Assembly: GCA_963727635.1 (NCBI GenBank)
Contig: CAVSHP010000024.1
Location: forward strand, 1 to 64,000
Direction of reading: 5' to 3'
From: SZUA-36 sp963727635
GTDB lineage: Bacteria; Pseudomonadota; Gammaproteobacteria; Xanthomonadales; SZUA-36
DNA: 64,000 nt
Shown: in pieces, positions 45,430 to 55,150 of the stretch
Layout of the letters: each line of letters starts with the position of its first letter
Position numbering within the stretch: the stretch's first letter is position 1
Notes under the pieces: generated by a model
Databases searched by the model: none
Told to the model about the DNA's origin: nothing
Seen by the model: only the letters and a program-made list of their open reading frames with translations
Made by a program: the position numbers and the translations under genes

Positions 45430-46376
45430 GATTTTGCCACCCTCGGATCTACCAGGCTGTAAAGGATGTCATTGACCGTCAGTGCCAGGACAAACAACAC
45501 ACCGGTCAGACCGACCACCGCCTTGAGTATGGGTTGGTCGCCGCTGGTAATTGCGTTAAATGTGACCAGGCCGACACCGGGAATGCCGAAATAGCTTTCC
45601 AGCAGCAGGCTGCCGGATATCAATACGAAGGGCACCGAAAACATGACACGTGTCAACACCGGGATCAGGCTGTTCTTCAGTACGTGTTTGAACAGCAGTT
45701 CTGCAGGCCCGGTACCGTAGGCCTTCAGGGTGCGGATATGATCGCGCTCGATTTCATCCGCCATGATGGCCCGGTAAAAACGCGTGTTGTAACCCAGTGT
45801 TACCATGACCAGCGCGAGTGTCGGCACGGTCACGTAATACAGGTAGGATCCGGTATCGTGAACCTGCCAGCCACGTACCGGGAACAGGTTGAGCCCGTAG
45901 GGCGTGCACAACAGCACCTGCAGACCGATGATGATGACCAGGAAGCTGATGCTCATGCCGACCACCGAGGCGCTCATGACCAGTTTGTCCAGCCACTTTC
46001 CGCGGTACCAGGCGGCCATCAGACCCAGCGCCAGACCCAGCAGGTTGCCCAGAATGAAACCCGGCACCACCAGCATGATAGATACCGGCAGGGTGCGGAT
46101 CAGGATCGTTGCAACGGGTTCGCCGGTGGAGTCGGACAAGCCCAGGTCGAGGCTGACCAGTTGCCTGACGTAATCGCCATAACGCAGCAGGAAAGGGCGG
46201 TCGTAACCCAGCGCATGCCGGACTTCGGAAATCTGTTCCGTGGTGGGATTCTTGCCGACCAGCTCATAGGTCTTGTCGGGACCAAAATAGACCATTAATA
46301 AAAAACTGACAAACGTGACGCCCAGTACCAGTGGAACACCGTACAGCAACCTGCGGGTAAGGTAGGTGACATTCAT
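45426..46376 (-). CDS. Peptide ABC transporter permease (DppB type)
   Basis: 316 residues, six hydrophobic helices, N-terminal YLTRRLLYGVPLVLGVTFVSFLL typical of DppB/OppB, EAA-type loop IRTLKAYGTGPAELLFKHVLKNSL, and C-terminal VNDILYSLVDPRV. It pairs with the DppC subunit to form the membrane channel. It overlaps both neighbours by ATGA. Confidence 0.92.
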   Translation of the reverse strand: MNVTYLTRRLLYGVPLVLGVTFVSFLLMVYFGPDKTYELVGKNPTTEQISEVRHALGYDRPFLLRYGDYVRQLVSLDLGLSDSTGEPVATILIRTLPVSIMLVVPGFILGNLLGLALGLMAAWYRGKWLDKLVMSASVVGMSISFLVIIIGLQVLLCTPYGLNLFPVRGWQVHDTGSYLYYVTVPTLALVMVTLGYNTRFYRAIMADEIERDHIRTLKAYGTGPAELLFKHVLKNSLIPVLTRVMFSVPFVLISGSLLLESYFGIPGVGLVTFNAITSGDQPILKAVVGLTGVLFVLALTVNDILYSLVDPRVAKS

Positions 46377-48172
46377 CGTTTCGTGCTGGCCGGCTCCGCC
46401 AGGTCAACGAATCTCAGGAAGTAACCGCCGAGAAAGGAACGGTCCGGTTTCATGATAAATTTCTTGTCCCACAAAAACAGCAGGGTTCTCGAAATACCGG
46501 TGATGCCGACACAGTCATCCATCAGCAATTGATTCATTTTCCGGTAGATCGAGGTCCGCTCGGGGGATTCACTCATGATCGCGCTGATCTCATACAGGCG
46601 GTTATATTCAGGATTATTATAACTGGCCGAGTTTGAGCCGGGTGCGGCGTTGGGTCCGTAGTAGAGTTGCATGAGGTTCTCGGCATCCGGGTAATCCATC
46701 GTCCAACTGCTGTTGATCAGGCTTACCTTGCCCTGGGAATAGGCCCGCTGGTAGTCACCGTAGGTGGCGAAGATAAGCGGGCGGATCTTGTCCGCGGGAA
46801 AGCCGGCGGTCATCATGAAATTGCGGAACTGTTCAAAGGTCTGGCGTTCGGTCACACCGTTCGGAAATCCGTACTCGAGCGTCGGTAAGTTGTCTTCGTT
46901 CCAGCCGTTTTCACGTAACAATTGCCTGGCGCCATCTAGGTCGTGCCGGATGTAGGATTTATCGCCCTGCGGGTCATATTCCGGCACCGATGGCGGGATG
47001 ATTCCGGGAAAGACGCGACCGATGTCGTAAAAGAAAATCTCGTTGGTTTTCTTCCAGTCGAAAGCTTTCACCATGGCGCAGCGCAGGGCGTGATTGCGCC
47101 GGTCCTGCACGGGGTCGGGGTGGTAACCAAGACGTTCGTCGGCCATGTTGAAGTTGGTATAGATAAATCCCGCTTCCGGTGAGGCTTCGAAGGCATAGCG
47201 TTCTGCGAATTCCGGGTTGAGGGTGGGCGGTGTGCGCTGGCTGAGGATACTGTCGAACTGGCTGACCGGCACCTTGATGAAATTCAGTTCACCCGAGGAG
47301 AAAGCGTTCCAGCGGGCGGCGCCTTCGGGGACGAAATCAAATTCCAGCCGATCGAGAAATGGCGGTATCCTGCCCTGCAGTGTCTGCAGACCCTGATCGG
47401 CCTCGGTGGCCGGATCAAAACCCTCCTCAGCCAGATCAAACGGTTCCTGGCGGAAATCCGGGTTTTTTGCCAGCACCGCACGTACCCCATCGCGGGACAC
47501 CAATTTGAAAGGACCGGAGCCCACCGGGTGACTGGATAATTCCTGTCCGTATTTTTCGACCGCTTCCCGCGGCACGATCGCAGCGTAGCCCTGTGTCAGC
47601 GTATGCACCAGTTGCGGGAATGGCCGCGTCAGTTTGATCTGGATCGTGTAATCGTCCAGCGCACGCAGACCTTCAATGACCTGGTCGTAGTCGGAACCCT
47701 GCGTTTTCCAGGCATCCAGACCCTCGATCCGGCCCTGCCACAACCACGCGCCCTGGGCCCTTGTTGCGGGATCAAAATGGCGCTTGATCGAATAGATAAA
47801 ATCCTCGGCTTTTACCTCCCGGCCGACCGAGTTTGCAAAGGCCGGGTCGTCGATAAAAAACACACCCTGCTTGATGCGGATGGTCAGGCTTAAGCCGTCA
47901 TCCGAGATCTCCGGCATGGCTGCCGCCAGGTTGGGCTGCAACTGGTATGGACGGGCCAGGTACTTGTAACGGTAAAGGGTATCGTAGAGGTTGACCACGA
48001 TGAAATTGGCATAGATCGAGGCCGCCTGTGCCGGGTCGAGTGAACCGGGTGTGCCGTCCATGGCGTGTCTGTAAATTTTCAGGTGTGCATCGCTGTGGCT
48101 GTCCGGGGCTTGCCCGCAACCGCTCAGCATCAATAGAACCAGCAGGATTATGATCTTATGATTATTCAGCAT
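46373..48172 (-). CDS. Peptide ABC transporter substrate-binding lipoprotein (SBP family 5)
   Basis: 599 residues from ATG 48172 with a lipobox (LLMLSGCGQ). Family-5 features: GTPGSLDPAQAASIYANFIVVNLYDTLYRY near the N-terminus, PVGSGPFKL and a long C-terminal lobe containing SWTMDYPDAENLMQLYYGPN. It binds oligopeptides or related ligands in the periplasm and hands them to the permease. It is larger than DppA (about 535), close to OppA-like or microcin-importer proteins. First gene of a five-gene transport operon plus the LEA lipoprotein. Confidence 0.93.
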   Translation of the reverse strand: MLNNHKIIILLVLLMLSGCGQAPDSHSDAHLKIYRHAMDGTPGSLDPAQAASIYANFIVVNLYDTLYRYKYLARPYQLQPNLAAAMPEISDDGLSLTIRIKQGVFFIDDPAFANSVGREVKAEDFIYSIKRHFDPATRAQGAWLWQGRIEGLDAWKTQGSDYDQVIEGLRALDDYTIQIKLTRPFPQLVHTLTQGYAAIVPREAVEKYGQELSSHPVGSGPFKLVSRDGVRAVLAKNPDFRQEPFDLAEEGFDPATEADQGLQTLQGRIPPFLDRLEFDFVPEGAARWNAFSSGELNFIKVPVSQFDSILSQRTPPTLNPEFAERYAFEASPEAGFIYTNFNMADERLGYHPDPVQDRRNHALRCAMVKAFDWKKTNEIFFYDIGRVFPGIIPPSVPEYDPQGDKSYIRHDLDGARQLLRENGWNEDNLPTLEYGFPNGVTERQTFEQFRNFMMTAGFPADKIRPLIFATYGDYQRAYSQGKVSLINSSWTMDYPDAENLMQLYYGPNAAPGSNSASYNNPEYNRLYEISAIMSESPERTSIYRKMNQLLMDDCVGITGISRTLLFLWDKKFIMKPDRSFLGGYFLRFVDLAEPASTKR

Positions 48173-48329
48173 GATGCCCAGTGGACGTCTATTCTTCTTG
48201 TGTCGCGAAGACAGAAGCTTATCCCAGAGAGGCCCCATGCGCCAACTGACACCGCAACACGGCCCTGGGCATTTTCTGCAAACGGGGTATCAGAACTGAC
48301 CGGGTGAAACGCGTGCGGCCTGTATGGAC

Positions 48330-49092
48330 CTACCGGCCACCATCATTTTCGGGTTTTTCTTGTTCCGGGTTATCATCGAGATAGAGGTCGTAATCGGTCA
48401 GGGGTGGGTCACCATCATAGATCTGGTATTTGCGGTTTTGTTTCCAGACATCACGTAGCAGCACGTATGGATCGTAGGCCTGGTCGAATTCCGCGTCCTG
48501 ATCCAGGTATCGTGCCCTGATATCAATTCCGTCGATTATCAACAGCCCCCAACGGTTGTTGCCATGGAAGACCCGGCCAACCGGACTGTAGAAAGTGTCG
48601 CCTATGAGACCCGTGCCATCGCGGAAAGTGGAGGGTCCGATAAACGGGATCATCAGGTACCTGCTGTTGTCGTATCCCCACTTCGCCATAGTCTGGCCGA
48701 GGTCCTCGTTATAGTAAGGAATGCCCATATCCGTGGCGACATCAAAAAAGCCGAACAGACCGAAGGTTGAATTGGCCAGGAAACGGCCGAGGGTGGCGAG
48801 GCTCTGTTTGAATTTCCCCTGCAGAACCTGGTTAACATAGGTTACCGGTGCATCGAGGTTTCTGAAAAAATTCCCAACCCCGCGCTGTACCGGATCTGGC
48901 GTGATCTTGTCATAGGCCACCGCTATCGGTCTGACCACCTTGTCCATGTCCTCGTTGAAAGCGAATACCTTGCGGTTATAACCCTCCCATGGGTCATTGT
49001 CCGGGTCGGTGTGGCGGTTTTGCGTGCCCGCACACCCGCCTAACAGCAGGCTGGATAAAACAATAATGAATAATGGGGCGTTTGGTTTGCAT
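48330..49092 (-). CDS. mlaA: Phospholipid-binding lipoprotein MlaA/VacJ (frameshift near start)
   Basis: About 253 residues. MlaA signatures DPWEGYNRKVFAFNEDMDKVV, NLDAPVTYVNQVLQGK, ANSTFGLFGFFDVATDMG and LGQTMAKWGYDNSRYLMIPFIGPST are all present. It extracts phospholipids from the outer leaflet of the outer membrane and passes them to MlaC. The ATG at 49092 and the lipobox (LLLGGCAGT) fall in different frames; removing one A of AAA joins them. It is the last gene of the mla operon, 10 bp after mlaC. Confidence 0.93.
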
Positions 49093-49102
49093 ATGCTGAG
49101 AA

Positions 49103-49721
49103 TTATTCCGTCAACTGCAACTGGCCGGTGTTGAGCCGTTCGATGACGCTGTCAATACCATTAGCCTCGACTTCGGGCATGATCTGGTTACGGTAGGTGG
49201 TGACATAGGAAATGCCTTCGACGACCACATCAAATGCTTTCCAGCCCTCGGCTGTCTTGTGAAACGCGTAATCCACCGGGGCTTCACCGCCAGATGGAAG
49301 TGTCACGCGCGTTCTTACCCGTGTTAGCTTTTCATTCAGATCACCGCGTTGTGGCAGAACCTGCAGTTTGATCTTGCTGCTGAATTCGAGCAGACCCTTG
49401 GAGTAGCGATTGATCAGCAGGTTGCTCATACTGATGGCAAACGCATCTATTTTTTCCTCTTCAAGCCCGCGTCCTGCGCGGCCAAGTATCAGACGTGCTG
49501 CATAATCGATGTCCAGCAGGGGAATCAGGTCCTTGCGAACGAGGGACTCCAGGAGTTGCGGGTCAGCGTTGTAGGCCGCCTGGTTTTCGGTCACGTCGGC
49601 AAAAATATGACCGGCGATTTTCTCGACCAGTGCGACCGGCTCGTCACTCCTCATCCCCGGCTGACAAGCCGCTGCTGAAGATAAAACCCAGCGCCAGCAC
49701 AAGCAGTATCCGGAGTTTCAC
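49103..49721 (-). CDS. mlaC: Periplasmic phospholipid carrier MlaC (frameshift after signal peptide)
   Basis: About 205 residues from GTG 49721, overlapping the mlaD stop (GTGA). A signal peptide VKLRILLVLALGFIFSSGLSAG leads to MRSDEPVALVEKIAGHIF after a shift in GGGG. Typical MlaC segments follow: LESLVRKDLIPLLDIDYAARLILG, FSSKIKLQVLPQRGD and DVVVEGISYVTTYRNQIMPEV. It ferries phospholipids between MlaA and the MlaFED complex. Confidence 0.9.
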
Positions 49722-50200
49722 TTTTTGTCCCCCTCTTCATCTTCCTTGTTGGTATTAAACAGGTATTTGCTGATCAAAGTCTCCAGCACAACCGCCGATT
49801 GCGTGATAAAAATTTGGTCGCCATCGGCCAGTGCCTCCATGGAGCCACCGGGGACAAGGCCGACGTAACGGTCACCCAGTACTCCACTGGTCAGAATGGA
49901 CGCACCGCTGTCATCGGGGATCTCGGAAAAACGGCGGTCAATTTTCATTTCGACAACCGCATCAAACACGACGGGATCAAGGGTGATTTTTTCTACAAGT
50001 CCCACCGTAACGCCACCGATCTTGACCGGGGCGCGATTTTTCAGGTCAGCAACGTTGCTGAAACGGGCGGTAATCCTGTAGGTGTCTTTTCCAACCTGCA
50101 TTCCGTAATCGGTGGCTTCGGTGGCCAGCCATAGCAGGGCGGCAATACCCAACAGTAAAAATATGCCCGATGACAGTTCTACTTTGTAATTCGCCCGCAT
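49718..50200 (-). CDS. mlaD: MCE-domain phospholipid transport protein MlaD
   Basis: 160 residues: one N-terminal membrane helix (IFLLLGIAALLWLATEA), a single MCE domain (YRITARFSNVADLKNRAPVKIGGVTVG ... GVLGDRYVGLVPGG) and a C-terminal helix with an acidic tail. It forms the hexameric ring on the MlaFE transporter. Unlike its neighbours it has no frame interruption. Confidence 0.95.
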   Translation of the reverse strand: MRANYKVELSSGIFLLLGIAALLWLATEATDYGMQVGKDTYRITARFSNVADLKNRAPVKIGGVTVGLVEKITLDPVVFDAVVEMKIDRRFSEIPDDSGASILTSGVLGDRYVGLVPGGSMEALADGDQIFITQSAVVLETLISKYLFNTNKEDEEGDKK

Positions 50201-50234
50201 AATTTTTCCGTCAATACACCAAGGTCAAATTCGT

Positions 50235-51007
50235 TCAGATAAGAAACGACGTCATGATAAAGTCAAAAACAAGCACCAGGACCGAACTCAAAACGACTGT
50301 CCGGGTGGTCGCGGTCCCGACACCCTCGCCGGTCGGCTTTGCATAATAGCCGAAATATACCGCGATCAGGCTGACCAGGCCGCCAAACACGACGCTTTTC
50401 CAGACTCCGCCCATGAAATCTTTACCGAAATAAATGCCGGTCTGCAATTTGCTCCAGAATATACCCGGGATCAAGCCCCATGACCCCGATGGAGAACATG
50501 ATGGCGCCGAGAATTGCAAAGGCGTTGAACATGGCGGTCAGCAAGGGTAACGACAGCAGTCCGGCAAGGAAGCGAGGTAAGGCAATCCGCTGTACCGGGT
50601 CGATCGCCATCAGTTGCATGGCATCGATCTGGCTGGTGGCTTTCATCAGCCCGATTTCCGCTGCAATCGAAGTGCCGGCGCGGCCCGGCAAACAACAGCG
50701 CGGTCAAAACCGGACCCAGTTCACGGAACAGCGATTTACCCACCAGCAGGCTGACCTGGTCAGATGCGCCGAACTGCTGCAATGCATTGATGGACTGCAA
50801 GGACAGCACCATGCCGACAAAAAAACCGCAGATCATGATGATCACCAGTGAGCGGGCGCCAATCAGGTAGGTCTGTTGCAGCGTGCTTATCAGCAGGCCG
50901 ACGTTCAAAGCGAATGCTGCTGAGCATGCGAACCAGGAAAAGACCGCAGTGCCCGGTTTCGGCAATTGGTGTCAGTATCCTGCTTTTCTGTCGGAAGTGG
51001 TTGTCAT
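50235..51007 (-). CDS. mlaE: Phospholipid ABC transporter permease MlaE (about four frameshifts)
   Basis: About 255 residues when the frames are joined. Consecutive conserved blocks, each in a different frame: QQTYLIGARSLVIIMICGFFVG and SLFRELGPVLTALLFAG, then RAGTSIAAEIGLMKATSQIDAM and PRFLAGLLSLPLLTAMFNAF, then TGIYFGKDFMGGVWKSVVFG with TATTRTVVLSSVLVLVFDFI. These are the conserved parts of MlaE. Start ATG 51007 overlaps the mlaF stop (ATGA). The N-terminal 40 residues need two further frame changes and are uncertain. Confidence 0.88.
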
Positions 51008-51811
51008 GATCTGCGACTGGCTGGTGGTCGTGATTGGTTTTGGCAGTTCTGGTATCTGAATGAAATCGGGCCTTCGACGCGCCGTTCATGAACTGGTCAA
51101 CTGAGGGGTCTTTGTTGTGCATCAGGTCCTTTGGTGAGCCTTCGGCAATCAGTTTCGCCGCCGCAAGAATGTAACAGTAATCCACCAGTTTTTTCATCTG
51201 TTCGGACATTGTGCGTGACGATGACGCTGGTCAGACCCAGTTGATCATTGGTCTCGCGTATCAGCCGACTCACTGTGGACATGGCAATCGGGTCCAGACC
51301 GGTCATGGGTTCGTCAAACAAAACGATTTTTGGATTTAGATATGACGGCCCGTGCCAGTGCCACACGACGGGCCATGCCGCCTGACAGGCTATGCGGCAT
51401 CAATTCTTCTGTGCCCGCCAGACCTACGGAATCGAGCTTGGCCAAAACACGCTCCCTGATGGTCTCTTCCGTCAGCCTGGTGTGTTCTCTCAAGGGTGTC
51501 GCGATATTTTCAAACACGGTCAGGTCGGTAAACAGTGCACCGTTTTGCAGCAGTACACCGATGTCTTTTCTGCATTCATACAATTGGCGCCGTGAAAGGG
51601 CGGACACTTCTTGTCCATTGACTTCAATGCTGCCTTTAGAGGGCTGAAGCTGGCCGGAGATCAGACGCAGGATAGTCGTTTTTCCAACGCCGCTGGGGCC
51701 CATGATCGCCACGATGCTGCCTCGCGGAACGTCCATGCTGACATCATCAAGAATAAGCTTGTCATCACGTTGAAAAGACACGTTTTTAATGCGGATAATC
51801 GGATCTTTCAA
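51004..51811 (-). CDS. mlaF: Phospholipid ABC transporter ATPase MlaF (about three frameshifts)
   Basis: About 268 residues. Walker A GPSGVGKTT, signature LSGGMARRVALARAV, then after a shift KIVLFDEPMTGLDPIAMSTVSRLI (Walker B) and VIVTH, then after another shift MSEQMKKLVDYCYILAAAKLIAEGSPKDL and a typical MlaF ending EGPISFRYQ. The start is a TTG at 51811. It leads mlaFEDC-mlaA; no mlaB (STAS) gene is present. Confidence 0.9.
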
Positions 51812-51971
51812 GCTTTCATCCCTGCTGCCAGACTGATTGAGTGGGTAAGTATGCTTTGACCGGTACTTGCCCGGCTTTATTGCATCACGTACGGCTAATT
51901 GTAGTATGAAATTTGACCCTTATGGAGAAATTACCTGATAGACAGTTTTTCCCGGCAAAAATTTATCAGGC

Positions 51972-52004
51972 AAAAAAAAACGAGGGAGACTTGCGTCTCC
52001 CTCG
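51972..52004 (-). terminator. Rho-independent terminator of the GGA-rich RNA
   Basis: On the minus strand CGAGGGAGAC, a GCAA loop and GTCTCCCTCG form a perfect 10-bp stem followed by a run of nine T. It ends the transcript that begins near 52501 and also separates it from mlaF. Confidence 0.93.
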
Positions 52005-52501
52005 TCGTAGAAGTGTAGGAACTCCGCTTCTGGTGGACTGCAGATCCTCCTAGGCCTTTCCAACTTCGTCCAGTTCCGATCTGTTCTGCCCTTCGGTTTC
52101 TGGTCACGGGTCTTCCTCCCGTCTTTATTTATCGACGCTTACACGTCTATCTCAAGGAACCGCGAATCCCTATCGAGTCACCCCAATGGTACGACCGCTT
52201 CTTTTGGCAGAACCCGGTCCGGGTGACGCGTCCTGTACCACCTGGACGCTTACCGTTTCCATCCACCCTCTCTTCCTTCAGGCGGGTCGGCCTTCCGGTA
52301 TATCCGCATTCCGTACGCTTCCAGCCTTTCGGCCCTTGCCGTCCGGTTCCAATCAGTCGATCTTCTTCTTCCGGTTCCGGTCTTACGACCCTCTCCGCTA
52401 GTTCCCGATCAGTCGATCTTCTCCATCCGTTTCCAGTCTTTCGACCTTCTCCGTCTTTCCTGCGACCCCAATCTTGCGATTGGTTGGTATCTGTCTACGG
52501 G
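51972..52501 (-). ncRNA. GGA-rich regulatory RNA, candidate CsrB/RsmZ-type sponge of CsrA
   Basis: About 530 nt, transcribed on the minus strand from its own promoter to a strong terminator. It has no long open frame. It contains about 29 GGA triplets in roughly 490 nt (about 8 expected by chance), many as ACGGA, AAGGA or CTGGA, which is the binding motif of CsrA/RsmA. Two tandem 56-nt units (52397-52452 and 52341-52396) each hold a small hairpin with a GNRA loop (GGTCGAAAGACT, GGTCGTAAGACC), and another such hairpin (GGGCCGAAAGGCT) follows. CsrB family RNAs capture CsrA through such repeats. It lacks the CAGGAUG repeats of E. coli CsrB, so the family assignment is an inference. Confidence 0.6.
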
Positions 52502-52507
52502 GGATTC

Positions 52508-52536
52508 AAATTACTCCTATAAAGAAAATTTGTCAA
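52508..52536 (-). promoter_or_regulatory. Sigma-70 promoter of the GGA-rich RNA
   Basis: On the minus strand a perfect -35 TTGACA (52536-52531) is followed by a 17-bp spacer and TAATTT as -10 (52513-52508). Transcription would start near 52501. Confidence 0.72.
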
Positions 52537-52540
52537 AGCC

Positions 52541-52887
52541 AGAAAAGAGATATTTAGGGTGTTTATCTAAACGTAAATATCAGTAAAAATTCACAAGTCA
52601 CTGAATAGAAAACCAAGACTGAGAACAGGCCAAATTTTGATTTGCGATGAAGCGAATAAGTTTGATTAAAAATGACGCAATTAAAGTTTTAGATAAAAAA
52701 TCCATACGCATTATTAATGTTTCAAGTTGGCACCGGAGTCTATAAAATCAGTTGACAGGACGGATCAACAGCAAAGCCCACGCGGCCGCTTTTTAATACG
52801 TTACCTTGAACATTTCACTTCGGGTGAGACAGGGAATGACAGGTAGGCATGCACACTGAAACAGGACAAAGGAAACCAGTGTAACAG
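52541..52887. other. AT-rich intergenic region upstream of the GGA-rich RNA
   Basis: About 350 bp, noticeably more AT-rich than the rest of the window between 52541 and 52745. No open frame of note and no clear palindrome. As the upstream region of the GGA-rich RNA it is where a UvrY/GacA activator site would be expected; I see no convincing TGTAAG/CTTACA pair. Confidence 0.5.
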
Positions 52888-53863
52888 ATGACCCCGGACA
52901 GCCGGCCAGGCGTTCTGCCGCATATCCGTTTCCGCTCGATGCCGTTGTGCTTGCAGGTACCCACCAGTAATCCCAAACGTCTGATCGCAGGCCGCAACAA
53001 GGCATTCCTGGAGGTTGGCGGGAAGAAACTCGTCCGTTACGTGGTCGATGCCCTGTTGGATGCGGAAAGTATTGACCAGATTTTCGTGGTCGGGCCGGCC
53101 GAGGAGTTGCTGAAAGTACTGGCGGGTTATTCCCGCAAGGTGCGGGTCATCGCGCAGCGTGGGAAAATGCTGACCAATTGCTGGGCGGGTATTGAGGCGT
53201 CCGAAGACTTGCACAGGTATGATACCGCGATACCCTTGAATCAAAGGCCAATCCTGATCATTTCCTGTGATCTGCCATTGGTGACCGCCCGTTCCATTGA
53301 TGATTTTATCGGCCGCTGCGCAAGACAGGACAACGCATCGGTTGAGCAACCTTTTGCCATGCTCGCCGGGGTCGTCGATGAACCCTGGTGTCAGGCCATT
53401 CCATCCCGACGGGGACAAGCCGGGTATCAAGCGTCCGTTTGTGGAACTTGAATTCGGACGTTTGCGCCTGGCCAATATTTATGTTGGTCGACCGCGGAAC
53501 CTGGCAAACCAGGAATTCCTGCAGACCGGATTTTCTTATCGCAAGGCCAAGGACTGGCGAAACGTGGTGGCGCTGACCTTCAATTTTTTCAAAAGCCATG
53601 GCGGCTGGCAGGCCGCATGGATGACGGTGCGTGTTCAAATCACCTTAATGCTGTCAAAGGGAAAGGGCTACTGGTACAGGCGGCTCAAGAAAGGCAATAC
53701 CCGGGAGCGGGTTGAAAAAAGTGTCAGCGAGGTACTCGGAGGCCCGGTTAAAGTCATTATCACACCGTATGGCGGTTTGAGTCTGGATGTGGATGACGAG
53801 GAGGATTTCCGGATTCTGGATGCCTGCTACACAGGACTGGGCGGCAATCACCGCAGCGGTTGA
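52888..53863 (+). CDS. MobA-like nucleotidyltransferase family protein (frameshifts)
   Basis: About 320 residues after joining frames. The nucleotide-binding N-terminus reads LDAVVLAGT, then NPKRLIAGRNKAFLEVGGKKLVRYVVDAL and VVGP; the metal-binding Asp is in LIISCDLPLVTARSIDDFI. These are the features of MobA/GlmU-like NTP transferases. The C-terminal half (WRNVVALTFNFFKSHGGW ... GGLSLDVDDEEDFRILDA) resembles the end of similar unnamed proteins. Frame changes are needed near 52945-52970 and 53390. The start (ATG 52888) is tentative. Its 3' end overlaps that of the convergent TRAP gene. Confidence 0.65.
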
Positions 53864-55150
53864 CACTGAAAGAGCATGACGAGCACCGGGCCGGAGCACC
53901 CGGATGTCATCACGGCAACAGGATCCAGTGACAATGCAGGCCAGAAAGCAATCAGCAGCCACTGAAATCATCAGGAATACGAAAAACGGCAAGCGTGGAA
54001 AGGTAAATATTCACGATGGCCGGTCAAACCGGTATCCTGCAATAAACAGGTTGAGACCAACCGGCGGCGTGATGTAACCCAAGTTGCATCGTGGCCAGGA
54101 AAACAATCCCAAGATGAACCGGGTGCACCCCAAACTGCGTGGCGATCGGCAGGATCAGCGGGACAACCAACACAATCGCCGAAAAGATATCCAGGATTGC
54201 CCCAAGTATCAGCAGGAACACCAGCAACATCACCATAAAGGCAAACTCGACCGGTGACGTAACCGCTGATCCAGTGCAGAATTGTTGTGGCACACCGGCG
54301 TCGATCATGAAGTTGGTGGAGGCCCGCGATACGCCCAGTATCATCATGATCCCGCCGACCAGTATCATCGGACTCGCGTACGATCGAAGGCAGTTTGCGC
54401 AAAGTACACTTCTTTGAGAATGACCACATCAACGATCAACACATACAGGGCGGTGACCGCAGCGGCTTCGGAAATCGCAAAATAGCCGCTGTAGATACCG
54501 CCCAGCACGACGATGGGCAGCGGGATTTCCCAGACGGCTTCGCGTAAAGCTGAGCGGACCTCGTGCCCAGGAAAAATCTCCCAGTGGTGTGCGGATGGCA
54601 CGATTTTTCCAGATACTGTAACGCGGACAGGATGACAAGCATCAGGAAACCGGGCAACAAGCCGGCCAGAAACAGGCTTTCTACCGGCACTTCGGCGACC
54701 ACACCATAAAGGATCAGTGGCAGGGATGGTGCAAACAACAGGCCGAGGCTGCCGGCGGAGGTGACCAGACCGAGATTGAATTTTTCCGGATATCCCGGCC
54801 TGTTGCATGGCGGGAAACAATATCGCGCCCAGTGCAATGATGGTGACCCCGGAGGCGCCTGTAAATGCTGTAAAAAATGCGCACGCAACCAGTGAAACAA
54901 TTGCCAGGCCAGCCGGCATCCAGCCAAGCAGGGCACTGGTCAGACGTACCAGTCGTCTTGGTGCATTGCTTTCACTGAGCAGGTATCCGGCGAATGTAAA
55001 CAGCGGTATGGCCAGCAGAATCGGCATTTCTGCGATACCGTAAAACTCAATGGCGATGGCCTGGAGATCGATGTCGGCCTGGTAAAAATTCCAGAATGCA
55101 CCCGCCGCAATAATGGCAAACAGCGGTGCACCGAGCAACAGCAAGATCAC
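53848..55150 (-). CDS. dctM: TRAP transporter large permease DctM (several frameshifts)
   Basis: About 430 residues with 11-13 hydrophobic helices, read in pieces: GAPLFAIIAAGAFW, MPILLAIPLFTFAGYLLSES, TAFTGASGVTIIALGAILFPAM, then PLPIVVLGGIYSGYFAISEAAAVTALYVLI, LVFLLILGAILDIFSAIVLVVPLILPI and ITPPVGLNLFIAG, all DctM hallmarks. At least four frame changes are needed. The start is a GTG at 55150 overlapping the DctQ stop. The end is uncertain: after LLIAFWPALSL the frame stops at 53848. It carries an acid substrate with sodium. Confidence 0.8.

Noticed and set aside
52186..52522. Plus-strand open frames of 70-100 codons over the GGA-rich RNA
   Set aside because: Composition is Ser/Pro/Phe/Arg-rich as expected from a pyrimidine-rich complement of a purine-rich RNA, with no ribosome binding site or domain; the promoter and terminator on the minus strand explain the region better.
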